Notes: generated by a model not told the origin, from the sequence alone. A DNA stretch of 60,805 nucleotides from JBGPHT01 sp041484525 (GCA_041484525.1 JBGPHT010000028.1:1-60805); one strand, 5' to 3'; positions 26,966 to 37,662 are shown, numbered from the stretch's first letter. Translations and numbers: made by a program.

Positions 26966-27007
26966 GAAGAGGGCCCCGGCCCCCTTCCCCAAAAGGCTCT
27001 TATCAAC

Positions 27008-28287
<1,280 letters not shown>

Positions 28288-28291
<4 letters not shown>

Positions 28292-29034
28292 CGAAACTGG
28301 TGCTGGTCCGCCACGGCGAAAGCACATGGAATAAAGAAAACCGCTTCACCGGATGGACCGACGTCGACCTCTCCGAAAAGGGCCGCCAGGAAGCCGCCGA
28401 GGGCGGTCGCGTTTTGAAAGCCGAAGGCTACACTTTCGACTTGGCCTACACCTCGGTGCTCAAGCGCGCCATCCGCACGCTGTGGACGATTCTCGACGAG
28501 ATGGACCTGATGTGGATTCCGGTCCATCGCGCGTGGCGCCTGAACGAGCGCCACTACGGAGCGCTGCAGGGTCTGAACAAGGCCGAGACCGCAGCGAAGT
28601 TCGGCGAGGATCAAGTGAAGATCTGGCGGCGCAGCTACGACATCCCGCCGCCCCCGCTGACGCCCGACGACGAGCGCTTCCCCGGCCATGACCCGCGCTA
28701 TCGCAACCTGACGAAAAAGGAACTGCCGCTCACCGAGTGCCTCAAGGACACGGTGGAGCGATTCCTCCCGCTCTGGCACGAGACCATCGCGCCCGCCATC
28801 CAGGGCGGCCAAAAAGTGGTGATCGCCGCGCATGGCAATAGCCTGCGCGCGCTGGTGAAATATCTCGACGATGTCTCCGAGGCGGACATCGTCGAGCTGA
28901 ACATCCCCACTGGCATGCCGCTGGTCTACGAATTGGACGACGAGCTGAAACCGCTGAACCGCTACTACCTCGGCGATCCCGTGAAGGTGAAAGCCGCCAT
29001 GGACGCCGTCGCTGCACAAGGTAAGAAGAAGTAG
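28288..29034 (+). CDS. gpmA: Phosphoglycerate mutase, 2,3-BPG dependent
   Basis: A 248-residue enzyme interconverting 3- and 2-phosphoglycerate. The catalytic RHGESTWN is at residues 8-15, FTGWTDVDLS and ERHYGALQGLNKAE follow, and the second catalytic His is in AAHGNSLRAL (about 184). The ATG at 28288 is inside the end of eno (ATGA). The length fits the dimeric family. It directly precedes enolase in the pathway, matching the gene arrangement. Confidence 0.95.
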
Positions 29035-29083
29035 TAACCCACGCCAAAGTGTTTCTCACTGACTAAATAGCCTTTAATAGATT

Positions 29084-29416
29084 GTGGTGCGGACCGCCTG
29101 GCCCGCCATAGCTGCAGCCAGGCGTCAAGAGAAGGGCTGTGACTACACTTTCGTCTCTGCCGGACCGGGCAACAATCCGATGCTTGACAGGCTAGGCCTC
29201 CAGGCTGCGGGCCGAAAGACTCTGCATTGTACGCTTCATAAATATGCAGTTACTTGGCCAAATCTGCATGGGATTTACGACGTCTTTGTGCAGAGACACT
29301 GTGATTCTTGCAACGACAAGAATCCACGCCCGCTCGGCTGGAAGTTCACCGATGACTGGCAAGATGAACAGAACAACCAGTGGGCTTCGTTTCTGGATGA
29401 ATCCGGAGCGAGTTGA
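29084..29416 (+). CDS. Hypothetical Cys/His-containing protein
   Basis: A possible 110-residue protein starting at a GTG. The second half is coherent: HCTLHKYAVTWPNLHGIYDV, then RHCDSC and NPRPLGWKFTDDWQDEQNN. The C/H positions could bind zinc. The codons are less GC-biased than those of neighbours, and no close family comes to mind. The first 30 residues may not be real; an ATG lies within the frame (MLDRLG). It fills the 430 bases between gpmA and the M28 peptidase; I see nothing else there. Confidence 0.4.
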   Translation: MVRTAWPAIAAARRQEKGCDYTFVSAGPGNNPMLDRLGLQAAGRKTLHCTLHKYAVTWPNLHGIYDVFVQRHCDSCNDKNPRPLGWKFTDDWQDEQNNQWASFLDESGAS

Positions 29417-29463
29417 CGCTCGTTAAGCGACGCGAGCGGACGGCTATCGTGCCCCGCGCTATT

Positions 29464-31146
29464 CTACCGCGCCGGCACCGGCGGCGGCATCTTCTCTTTC
29501 GCAAACCGCGGAACCATCTCGTCACGATTGGCCACGTGCCACACCGACGCCGCGATAATCGTAGCCGCCTTCGTCACGTCTTCGGGAATAATCCGCTCGT
29601 ACGTGTCGAGGTTCGTGTGATGCGTCATGCTGTTGTATTCGATCGGGTCCTGCTGCATGCCGATACCCGGCAAACCGGCGTTGTTGAATGACGTGCTATC
29701 GGTCCCGCCTGTAGCGCGGCTGGTGGTCGTGCCGGCGCCCGCGATCCCCATATCGGCGAACTGCGCGAATACGGGCCGCAGTACCGCGGCGGCCTCGGGC
29801 GGACCGAAGACGCTGCCACCGAGTAGGCGCCCTGTGCCCGTATCCACATTGAAGTAGCAATCCAGTTTGTACCATTCAGGCTTGGGATCTTCCGCCGTAC
29901 CGAAGTGCTGCTTCACATAAGCGATCGAGCCAAGGAGCCCTTCCTCTTCACCCGACCACAGAGCCACCCGGATAGTCCGGCGCGGCTTCAATCCCAACGA
30001 CTGAATGACGCGCGCCGCCTCAATCATGATGGTCGAACCGATGGCGTTGTCAGTCGCGCCCGTGCCGCCGTGCCAGGAATCCAGATGGCCGCCCAGCATG
30101 ACGACCTCGTCGGCCTTGTCTGTTCCCGGAATCTCGCCCACCACGTTGTAACTGGTCTTCCCCTCGGGATAGACGTGGTTGACGATGTTGAACTCGACCT
30201 TCACGTCTTCGCCATCAGCCAGCAGCCGTTCGATGCGGCCGTAATCGTCGTTCCGCAGGACAATGGTCGGGATCGTCTTGGCGGGGTCGTACGCGCGATG
30301 CTGCTGCGCCACGATGATGCCCTCGCCGCGCGCGGCGTCATTGATCCGCACCACGGCGCCACCCGCCAGCAGCATGGCATCGATGCGGTCGCCGACCTGG
30401 TTGGCCGTGAGGCGGTTAGGATCGGCCTCGCCTCCACGGCCGCCACGTCCACCGAAGCCACCGCGGCCACCACGGCCGCCATTCGGATTATTGGGATCGT
30501 ACTGCGCCTTCACCTGATCCTCCGGCCGCCGTTTCTGCGGTGGGTTGAAGTTCACCGGGACGACCGCCGCCTTACCCATCAGCGCAATCTTGCCGCGAAG
30601 CTTCGACTGGTTGGCGGCCACCCACTGGTCCATCTCGTCTTTTGTGGGACCGAGCCGCACCGGACCGCGCCCGCCGCGTCCGCCGAATCCACCACCCCCA
30701 CCAGCCGCCGCGTCGGTTTCAGTAGCCGGCGGCATGGGCCCCTGCGGCGGAATCAGTTGGATAGCGGAACCCGTCACCGTGCCTTTGGTCGAGGGCGTCC
30801 ACGCCAGCACTTCGAACTTCAAGTTCTCGTGCACCGGCGCCACTAGGAACGCGGAGGCACGCTCGTTGAGCCAGCCGGGGCGGCCGAAATCCCACGGCTC
30901 GAGGTGCGCGTTCTTGAAGCCCCACTGGTTGAACTGCGCCACAATCCACTTGGCCGCGGCCTCATGGTTCGGCGTGCCGGTTACGCGCGGGCCGTAGCGG
31001 TCGGTGAGCATGTGCAGCGTGTGCATGAGTTGGGAGTGCTCCGCCTCTTCGCTGCGGATGCGGGCGCTGATGGGCCCGTCGACTTTTTCCTGCGCAAGAA
31101 CCAGACAGGTGGCGGCCAAAGCAAGGGTGAGGAACAACTTTTTCAT
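29464..31146 (-). CDS. Secreted M28 family peptidase with RGG-rich insert
   Basis: A 560-residue exported zinc peptidase with a signal peptide (MKKLFLTLALAATCLVLAQ). Active-site blocks: GGHLDSWHGGTGATDNAIGS (about 358-377), the Glu pair in WSGEEEGLLGS (about 408), the Asp in CYFNVDTGTG and a late His in TNLDTYERI/MTHHTN. Two Gly/Arg-rich stretches (GGFGGRGGRG near 155 and a longer one near 227-243) interrupt the PA-like part. Likely a carboxy- or aminopeptidase working outside the cytoplasm. Last gene of a minus-strand string beginning at 37407. Confidence 0.9.
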   Translation of the reverse strand: MKKLFLTLALAATCLVLAQEKVDGPISARIRSEEAEHSQLMHTLHMLTDRYGPRVTGTPNHEAAAKWIVAQFNQWGFKNAHLEPWDFGRPGWLNERASAFLVAPVHENLKFEVLAWTPSTKGTVTGSAIQLIPPQGPMPPATETDAAAGGGGGFGGRGGRGPVRLGPTKDEMDQWVAANQSKLRGKIALMGKAAVVPVNFNPPQKRRPEDQVKAQYDPNNPNGGRGGRGGFGGRGGRGGEADPNRLTANQVGDRIDAMLLAGGAVVRINDAARGEGIIVAQQHRAYDPAKTIPTIVLRNDDYGRIERLLADGEDVKVEFNIVNHVYPEGKTSYNVVGEIPGTDKADEVVMLGGHLDSWHGGTGATDNAIGSTIMIEAARVIQSLGLKPRRTIRVALWSGEEEGLLGSIAYVKQHFGTAEDPKPEWYKLDCYFNVDTGTGRLLGGSVFGPPEAAAVLRPVFAQFADMGIAGAGTTTSRATGGTDSTSFNNAGLPGIGMQQDPIEYNSMTHHTNLDTYERIIPEDVTKAATIIAASVWHVANRDEMVPRFAKEKMPPPVPAR

Positions 31147-31184
31147 AATGGATCAGGATAGCTCAAACGGCGGGCGGGCGTTGC

Positions 31185-32292
31185 TTACGGCAGCGGGCGG
31201 GTGACAAACTGTGTGCGCGGCTGCTGCGCCACGCACGACGTATCCAGGCCGCGGACTGTGCCGAGGTCGAGGAATTGCGCCGTGATCCGACTGCCGCACG
31301 GGCCCCAGTTGCCGTGGCTCGCCTCCGGGAAAATCACGTGCAAACTGTTGGGAAGCTCTTCGCCACGCGCTCCGCGAAGACCGGCGGGACCACAGCGTCA
31401 CGCTCACCCGAGATCAGCAGCACGGGAACATCGGACCGCACCAGCCGGTGCACATCCGGTGGCGCCGGGCCGCGCATCCACTCGCCGCAAGCCGCGCGCT
31501 GCTCCTTCACTCGCATGTCGCCGAGGAACGTCCTGGCGGTTTCGCGCGCCAGCGTGGTGTCATCGATGAAGGGAAGGTCCTCGGCGCAGGTGACGGAGAG
31601 ATTCATTCCCATGGAGAGCTCGCCGTAAATGTCCAACTCAGCCGTGACGGCCGTCTGGACGATCGGCGCCAAATCACCCATGGCGGCGCGATGCACCATC
31701 GCCGGGAACGAGCCGCCGTCATCGTAGTACAAGAAATGGCGGATGCCCTCGGCAAAACCGGAGACGCTGGGACAAACGCGAGCGGTGCGGCCGGCGCGGT
31801 GGTGTAGAGCCTCAGATCGGCGATCTTCGAAAGCCGCTCCCGGCAGTCGCGAATCGCACCCAGGGGAAAAGACTCCCGGACCATTCGCGCCAAGTCCGGC
31901 AGCTCGCCATAGAAATCGCAATCCAGCGGATTAGACCCGCCGGTGCCGCGCTGGTCGACGAGGACGATGTCGCCGTGGTCGCGCAGCCGGGACCGGGAAA
32001 ATCCGACGGCGGTTTCCGTAGCCGCTTGGCCGGGTCCGCCAGCGAGGATGAACAGAGCGTCGGGCAGCCGCTCCGGACCGAGCGCCGGCACGATCACGAT
32101 ATTGAGCCCGATCTTGCGTCCGGCTTTGCGCTCGCGATCTTCCCAAACCGGATACGTGGCGCAGCGCATATCCGCCGGAATTCCCTGCACACGGCAAGCG
32201 TGCGGCTTCGATTCGATCGCTGGAACCGGGGTGCGCGCGGCACAGGCAAGCGCGACCGTGCAAAGCAGCAGCAGGAGTGCGCGGCGTAGCAT
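31185..32292 (-). pseudogene. Broken TAP-like alpha/beta hydrolase
   Basis: Three frames together read as one secreted hydrolase of the tripeptidyl-aminopeptidase-like/proline iminopeptidase group. The first part has a signal peptide and the oxyanion strand GGPGQ, then VDQRGTGGS, up to LRLYTT. There the frame breaks near 31800 and the text resumes as SGFAEGIRHFLYYDDGG. The region that should carry the GxSxG nucleophile is missing, so something like 100 or more residues were lost. A second break near 31350 is a one-base loss; restoring it yields FPEASHGNWGPC, with the catalytic His, and a stop at 31185. The product cannot be an active hydrolase. Confidence 0.8.
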
Positions 32293-32301
32293 GGCGCTCC
32301 C

Positions 32302-33465
32302 CTACACCCGATACCGTTTGATCTCCGCTTCAGAAACTTCGCTGCTCATTCCCGGCTCTTCGGGGCCGGAGACCTCGCCGTTTTTCAGCCCCTTCTGCGC
32401 GCCGCTGGTTTCCATGTAGATGGCGTTCGGCATCGCCAGCAGCATGTTGAGATTGGTGGCGCCGCCGCCGTGGCTCGCTAGTTCCAGGCCGTACGCGTCG
32501 GCCAGCGCGGCGATCTCCATCCACTCGGTGACGCCTCCCGCGCGGCGGTTGTCGGGCTGGACCACGTCGGCGCCGCGACGCGCAATCAGGTCCGCAAAAG
32601 CGTATTTGGTGTTCAGATTCTCGCCCGTGGCGATGCGGATGTCGAGCTCCTGCGCCAGTTGAGCGTACCCTTCCATTTCCTGCGGCGGTAGCGGTTCTTC
32701 GTACCAGAAACAGCCCAGCTCCTGGTAGACCCGGCCACGCCGCAGCGCCTCGTTGCGGTTGAAAACCTGGTTGGCATCCACCATCACGCGCCGGTTCTTG
32801 CCGAGGATGTCCTGCGCCGCGCGGATCCGCCGCACGTCGTCATCCAGCGAATCGCGGCCGACCTTCATCTTTACCGCCGGGTAGCCCTGCTCCACCGCTT
32901 CACTCACCACACGGCGAAAGTGCGAGAGGTCGGCATCGTTGTCGTAATACCAGCCGCACATCGAGTACACGGGGATGCGGTCGCGATACGCGCCCAGCAT
33001 CTTGTAGACGGGCAGGCCGGCGCTCTTGCCGAGGATGTCCCAGATGGCGATATCCGCTGCCGCAATGGCGAATTGCGTGGCGCCGCCGACTCCCTGATAC
33101 TCGAGCGCCTTCCAAAGGTCGGCGCGAATACGGCGCGGAAATGCCGGGTCCTTCCCCAGCAGCACCGGTTTGACTTCCTGTTCGAGGATCGTCTGCACCA
33201 CTCGCGGACCGCCCGCAATCATGCCGAAGGAACTGGACGCCCAGCCGGTGATGCCGGCATCGGTGCGGAGACGCAGCACCACCGACCCACTCTCCGTTCC
33301 GAACGGGTGGATCGCGTCGTAGTAGGGAGTGCCCGGAGGGCGCTTCAAAACGTCGGTCTCGAGACCGGTGATCTTGAGGGTCTTCGCCTGTACGGCGGCG
33401 GCTCGAAGTGCCGCGCCGGCGATGGGGAGCGCGGCGGCTGTGCGAAGTAGCTGGCGGCGGTTCAT
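32302..33465 (-). CDS. Enolase-superfamily (mandelate racemase/MLE) enzyme, Tat-exported
   Basis: A 387-residue enzyme with a twin-arginine type leader (MNRRQLLRTAAALPIAGAAL). The barrel carries the KxK base motif (AVKMKVGRD), metal ligands Asp, Glu and Glu in VMVDANQ, CFWYEEPLPP and ATGENLN, and a late His in LASHGGG. These are the marks of acid-sugar dehydratases, racemases and muconate-lactonising relatives. Which acid it acts on is not readable. Lies nine bases before the broken hydrolase and 39 after the PLP decarboxylase. Confidence 0.85.
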   Translation of the reverse strand: MNRRQLLRTAAALPIAGAALRAAAVQAKTLKITGLETDVLKRPPGTPYYDAIHPFGTESGSVVLRLRTDAGITGWASSSFGMIAGGPRVVQTILEQEVKPVLLGKDPAFPRRIRADLWKALEYQGVGGATQFAIAAADIAIWDILGKSAGLPVYKMLGAYRDRIPVYSMCGWYYDNDADLSHFRRVVSEAVEQGYPAVKMKVGRDSLDDDVRRIRAAQDILGKNRRVMVDANQVFNRNEALRRGRVYQELGCFWYEEPLPPQEMEGYAQLAQELDIRIATGENLNTKYAFADLIARRGADVVQPDNRRAGGVTEWMEIAALADAYGLELASHGGGATNLNMLLAMPNAIYMETSGAQKGLKNGEVSGPEEPGMSSEVSEAEIKRYRV

Positions 33466-33504
33466 AGCAACATTCTGTACGCAATGGCCGCGCCGCGCAA
33501 CGCC

Positions 33505-34890
33505 TCACGTGGCAATTAGTGCTGCCTCGGCGATCAACTCCCACGCCCGATTCACATGCGCCGCAGTAGTACCCTGGTTGCCGATTGCGACGCGCAGTGT
33601 GAACCGCCCGTTCAACACCGTTCCCGAAATGAAGATATCGCCTGAAGCATTCACCTTCTCCTGGATGCGCCTGTTCTCGTCGTCACTCCCTTTGTAGCGG
33701 AAGCATACGACAGAGAAAGGCGTGGGCGCGACGCGCTCGAACCGCGGATCGGCGTCCACCTTGCAGGCGAATTCCTGCGCCAGCCGTACGTGGTGCCGGA
33801 TGAAATCGGCGAGGCCCTCGCGGCCGTACGATCGCATCACGAACCAAAGCTTGAGCGAGCGGAAACGGCGGCCCAGCGGGACGCCGTAATCCATCATGTT
33901 CACCGCGCGCGAGTTCTCGGTGGTCTGCAGATATTCCGGGACGAGCGAAAACGCGCGGCGCAGAATGTCCGGACGGCTGGTGTACAGGACACTGCAGTCG
34001 ACGGCTGTGAGCAGCCACTTGTGCGGGTTGGTGACGAACGATTGCGCGCGCTCGCACCCGGCCAAGGCCCAGCGGAACTCGGGAGCAACCGCCGCCGAGC
34101 CGGCGTAGGCGGCATCGATGTGCAGCCACAGTTGATTCTCTTCGGCGATGTCCGCGATGGCGGGCACCGGATCCACGCTAGTGGTGGACGTGGTCCCGAC
34201 GGTGGCGGTGACGAGACAGGGACGCAGGCCGGCCGCGCGGTCGCGCGCGATGAGATCGCGCAGCGCGTCAGGCCGCATGCGGAATTCGGAATCGACCGGC
34301 ACTTTGCGGACGTTCTGCTGGCCGATGCCGATCGCGATAGCGCCCTTCTCGATCGACGAGTGCGACTGCTCGGAGGTGTAAACCACCAGCCCGGGCGCGG
34401 CGCCGCGCGCGCGCGATTCGGGATCGGCCGCCTCGCGCGCGGCCGCGATGGCGTGCATGCTGGAGACCGATGCCGTGTCGTACATGATGCCGAACCAGTC
34501 TTCGGGCAGCCCCGTCCACAGCCGGAGCCAGCGCAGCACTACCTGTTCCAGCTCGGTGACCGCGGGAGAGGTTTTCCAGAGCATGCCCTGCACGTTGAGG
34601 CCGGCGCTCAGGAGGTCCGCGAGAATGCTGGGGGGCGAGGACGAAATGGCGAAGTACGCCATAAAGCCGGGGTGGTTCCAGTGCGTGATGGCGGGGATGA
34701 TGAGCTCGCGGAAGTCGGCGAGAATCCGGTCCATCGACTCGCCTTGTTCGGGACCGGCGGCGGGTAGGGCGTCGATGAGATCGCCGGGGTTCACACGCGA
34801 GAGCACGGGGTAGCGATCGACGTGCGCGAGGTAGTCGGCAACCCAATCGACAGCCTCGTAGCCATAGCGGCGGAATTCGTCAGGAGTCAT
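33505..34890 (-). CDS. PLP-dependent aromatic amino acid decarboxylase family
   Basis: A 461-residue group II decarboxylase. The PLP lysine is in NPHKWLLT, the aspartate holding the ring nitrogen is in HIDAAYAGSAA, and TVGTTSTTSVDP matches the family. The start at 34890 (MTPDEFRRYGYE) overlaps the esterase stop as ATGA; an ATG nine bases upstream is possible. Likely makes an amine from tryptophan, tyrosine or DOPA, though glutamate or other members exist. It sits in a string with an esterase and an enolase-superfamily enzyme, so the substrate may belong to a special pathway. Confidence 0.88.
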   Translation of the reverse strand: MTPDEFRRYGYEAVDWVADYLAHVDRYPVLSRVNPGDLIDALPAAGPEQGESMDRILADFRELIIPAITHWNHPGFMAYFAISSSPPSILADLLSAGLNVQGMLWKTSPAVTELEQVVLRWLRLWTGLPEDWFGIMYDTASVSSMHAIAAAREAADPESRARGAAPGLVVYTSEQSHSSIEKGAIAIGIGQQNVRKVPVDSEFRMRPDALRDLIARDRAAGLRPCLVTATVGTTSTTSVDPVPAIADIAEENQLWLHIDAAYAGSAAVAPEFRWALAGCERAQSFVTNPHKWLLTAVDCSVLYTSRPDILRRAFSLVPEYLQTTENSRAVNMMDYGVPLGRRFRSLKLWFVMRSYGREGLADFIRHHVRLAQEFACKVDADPRFERVAPTPFSVVCFRYKGSDDENRRIQEKVNASGDIFISGTVLNGRFTLRVAIGNQGTTAAHVNRAWELIAEAALIAT

Positions 34891-36548
34891 TGAATGCATG
34901 ATAACGGGTGTGCCGGCGACTCGGCTGACCTGCAACCCAGCTTCGACGCGGCGGCGGTAGGAACCTTCCAGTTGCGGTCGAAGCGGCCTTCAGCAACCAC
35001 GTTCGAAAGCGAACCCTTGAACAGGATGTAGTCGCTGAAAGTTTGCAAGAGTCGAAGCTGGCGCGGGGCAAACGGGTCGCCGCCGCCGCGGGATTCGTCG
35101 GCGCCGGTCCACCAGGGCAACCCGGAACTGACCAGTACATAGTGCTTGCCCGCGGGTGCGATGAAGAGCAGGCCGTAGTCGGCGGCCCCGGGGTCGAGCG
35201 CGAGCGGCAGGCTGGGGGCGAGGTTCGCGATGATCTGGTTGGTCTGGCTGGTGCCGAACAGAACCAGGTCGGCGGAATCGAGATCTTCCGGCGTGACCGC
35301 GCTATCCGCCTTCACCGGCAGCGTGAGCGCAAGGCGCGAACGGGGCGGCGTGGACCACCGCGATGCCGTTTCCGCAACCAGCCTTCGCGCGTCCAACTCT
35401 TCCGCGGTGCTGGCGCCGACGGTGCCGTAGACATAGATGTGCCGCGCGGCCACAGCTTCGGCGATCGGGCCCTCGGCGCCAGGGCGCTTACCCGCCGGCG
35501 TAAAGTTCCCTCGCTGCCAGCGCCCGGCGATTTTCTGGAATGAGATCGTAGCGGCCGGGCGCAGGCGCAGCGCAGAGCCATCGATGGTGACCGTCGAAAT
35601 AACGCGATCCAGCGCCAGCGTGAAACCATCCACGCCCTCTGTTTCCACGCGGACCTCGGTGGGGCCGAAACGCCTGGCATCGATCGACGCGCGCTCGCCC
35701 GGCGTCAGGCCGTCGATGTGAACCCAGTGCGCGCCGGCGTATCGGTAGCTTCGCGTGGTGAACCGAACACGCTCCGGGAAAAGATTGCGTCGCTGTTTGT
35801 CGAACCAGGCGTAGACCGCGTCGGCGCGGTAAGCAAAGTCCCACGCGTTGTGGCGCACAGTAGGAAACTCGACATAACCGGCCGGGGCTTCGGCATCGAG
35901 CAGACGGCGCTGCCACGCGCGCGCGATCTCCACGGGGACCAGCGGATCATGCTCGCCTTGATAGAGGCGGACCGGAAGATTGAGGGCGTTGCCGGCGAGT
36001 TCGTCCGCGCCGGGCGGGTCGTATGCGGCAACCGGCGCGACGCCCGCCCACACATCGGGACGCGTCAGCGCCAGCCGCAGCGCGCCTGCGCCGCCCATCG
36101 AGACGCCCGTGAGATAGATGCGCGCGGGATCGATGGGGAAGCGGCGCTCCAGATCGTCGAGGACGTCGTACACGTCCTTCTCCGCGATGCCGCGATAGCC
36201 CATCGAGCCGCGAGCGCTCGGGCAGGCGACGATGTAATCGATGCCGCGCACCGCCGGAAACAGTCGCATGTCCGCAGGAACCGCGGCGCCGGGGCGCGAC
36301 ACCCCGAGTGCCTGCCGGAGGTTCAGCAGGTAGCTGGATTCCTCCGAGTGCAGGCTGATGACGAGCGGATATTTCCTGCCCGGCGCCGGCGTTTCCGGAA
36401 GATAGACGGCGTAAGGCTGGTCCGAATCGTCCACGCTCGAGTGGAACGTCAGCAACTGCGCGCCGGAACTGACTGGTTCGGGGCGCGCCTGCGCCCACAG
36501 GGCCACGGCCGCGGCGACCGCAACTGAAACGACCCGGAGTCTATGCAT
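34887..36548 (-). CDS. Secreted esterase, PHB-depolymerase/S9-like, with C-terminal extension
   Basis: A 553-residue exported protein with a signal peptide (MHRLRVVSVAVAAAVALWAQA). The alpha/beta-hydrolase half (about 30-250) has the nucleophile elbow GVSMGGAGAL (Ser near 152), the probable Asp in GEHDPLVP and the His in TVRHNAWDF. A second half (about 255-520) with mixed strands resembles the extra domain of some acidobacterial and planctomycete esterases, but I cannot name it. It overlaps the upstream DHDPS-like gene by eight bases and the downstream decarboxylase by four. Confidence 0.8.
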   Translation of the reverse strand: MHRLRVVSVAVAAAVALWAQARPEPVSSGAQLLTFHSSVDDSDQPYAVYLPETPAPGRKYPLVISLHSEESSYLLNLRQALGVSRPGAAVPADMRLFPAVRGIDYIVACPSARGSMGYRGIAEKDVYDVLDDLERRFPIDPARIYLTGVSMGGAGALRLALTRPDVWAGVAPVAAYDPPGADELAGNALNLPVRLYQGEHDPLVPVEIARAWQRRLLDAEAPAGYVEFPTVRHNAWDFAYRADAVYAWFDKQRRNLFPERVRFTTRSYRYAGAHWVHIDGLTPGERASIDARRFGPTEVRVETEGVDGFTLALDRVISTVTIDGSALRLRPAATISFQKIAGRWQRGNFTPAGKRPGAEGPIAEAVAARHIYVYGTVGASTAEELDARRLVAETASRWSTPPRSRLALTLPVKADSAVTPEDLDSADLVLFGTSQTNQIIANLAPSLPLALDPGAADYGLLFIAPAGKHYVLVSSGLPWWTGADESRGGGDPFAPRQLRLLQTFSDYILFKGSLSNVVAEGRFDRNWKVPTAAASKLGCRSAESPAHPLSCIQ

Positions 36549-37407
36549 TGGCGGACAGCTTCTTGATCGCCGGCAGCCAGCCCTTGAACCACTCGCGGAA
36601 TTCGTCGAGCTTCTGCTGGCGGGCGGCCGAGAGCGGCGCGGGAACGGGACCGATTTTCATTCCTCGCAGGCTGGTAGCTGCGTGGAGCAGTGCAACCTCC
36701 GGGATCGAGGCGAACCAATTGCGGAACTCGCGAACCAGACCATCCAGGCGCTCGACCTCGCGGTGATTGCCGGCGCGCGTCGCGCGATCGAGAGAGACAA
36801 CCAGTTCCGGAACGGCACAGGCCAGCGGCGAAATCACGCCGGCGACACCGGAAGCAAGAGCCGAAGCGAGCGCGCCATCGTTGGCGGAAAGCACACTGAA
36901 GCGATTCGCGGCGCTGGCGCTGACCCAGGGAGCGAGATCTTCGCCGGACACCGCCACGCCGCCGAAGCGCCCGCCAGTCATCCTCTCGATGGCACACTCG
37001 AGCGCGACGTTCGAGAGAAACGTTGCGATCCCGCTTCCGGCTTGCGCGGCGAATTGGATATGAAACTCCCGGAGATCGTCTTCGCCCGACGGGAAATCGA
37101 AAATCGGGGGCAGCAAAACGGCGGCCGCGCCGGCGTTGCGCGCTTCACGGGTAAGCTCGGCCGAGACGTCGAGCGACGTGCTCCCCACGCCCACCAGGAG
37201 AGGAACGCGGCTCCGCTTCCGGCCGAGACAGACAAGCCGGATGCGTTCCGCGGGCGGGATGGCGCACACATCGCGATGCGTGGTGAAGAGGGCGATTCCC
37301 TCAACGCCGGCGGCGCCGAGAAAATCGATGAGATCGAAGGCGGCGCCGAGATTGACGTCCCCCTCGGAAGTCCGCGGAGTAATGGCAGCGGCGATCACGC
37401 CTTGCAC
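36541..37407 (-). CDS. DHDPS/NAL superfamily protein lacking catalytic lysine
   Basis: A 288-residue TIM-barrel protein of the dihydrodipicolinate synthase/N-acetylneuraminate lyase superfamily. GVIAAAITPRTSEGDVNL, the VEGIALFTTH strand and VLSANDGALASALASGVAGVIS match the fold. At the strand where active members have GIKD/GVKD with the Schiff-base lysine, this protein reads GVAVSGED, so the lysine is replaced. The usual Tyr-Asn-x-Pro segment is also altered (FLSNVAL). It therefore probably does not form the pyruvate imine. Starts at a GTG; first gene of a minus-strand string. Confidence 0.75.
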   Translation of the reverse strand: MQGVIAAAITPRTSEGDVNLGAAFDLIDFLGAAGVEGIALFTTHRDVCAIPPAERIRLVCLGRKRSRVPLLVGVGSTSLDVSAELTREARNAGAAAVLLPPIFDFPSGEDDLREFHIQFAAQAGSGIATFLSNVALECAIERMTGGRFGGVAVSGEDLAPWVSASAANRFSVLSANDGALASALASGVAGVISPLACAVPELVVSLDRATRAGNHREVERLDGLVREFRNWFASIPEVALLHAATSLRGMKIGPVPAPLSAARQQKLDEFREWFKGWLPAIKKLSANA

Positions 37408-37458
37408 GGGTTCAGGTTAGCACGGGCTGTGCGGAGCCTGGCCGGCGTGCGGCACAGG

Positions 37459-37662
37459 CTAGCGGTCGCGTTCTTTCCACTCGCCCTCGGCGTGGAACCA
37501 GTCCTCCCACGGCGATCCACCGCGACGGCCGCGCGCTTCCCAAAACGAGTAAGCCAGTTCCGCGATGTCAGCGTGCGTGGGCGCACTCAACTCGTCATAA
37601 GCTTGCATCACGCTCACCGGCACCTCGCCGGGCTCGTCATCGAGCAACCTGGTGGAGTTCAT
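37459..37662 (-). CDS. DUF2934 family small protein
   Basis: A 67-residue protein. The start at 37662 is chosen because a GGAGGTG ribosome site lies five bases before it; longer in-frame starts upstream lack one. The C-terminal IAELAYSFWEARGRRGGSP-WEDWFHAE matches the DUF2934 motif, common in Acidobacteria and soil bacteria next to glycogen or trehalose genes. Function unknown. It is divergent from treS-mak, which begins 152 bases away. Confidence 0.8.
   Translation of the reverse strand: MNSTRLLDDEPGEVPVSVMQAYDELSAPTHADIAELAYSFWEARGRRGGSPWEDWFHAEGEWKERDR

Noticed and set aside
30420..30480. Short tandem repeats in the M28 gene as a CRISPR-like or VNTR array
   Set aside because: The repeats encode GGRGG in frame; there are no spacers and the unit is imperfect.
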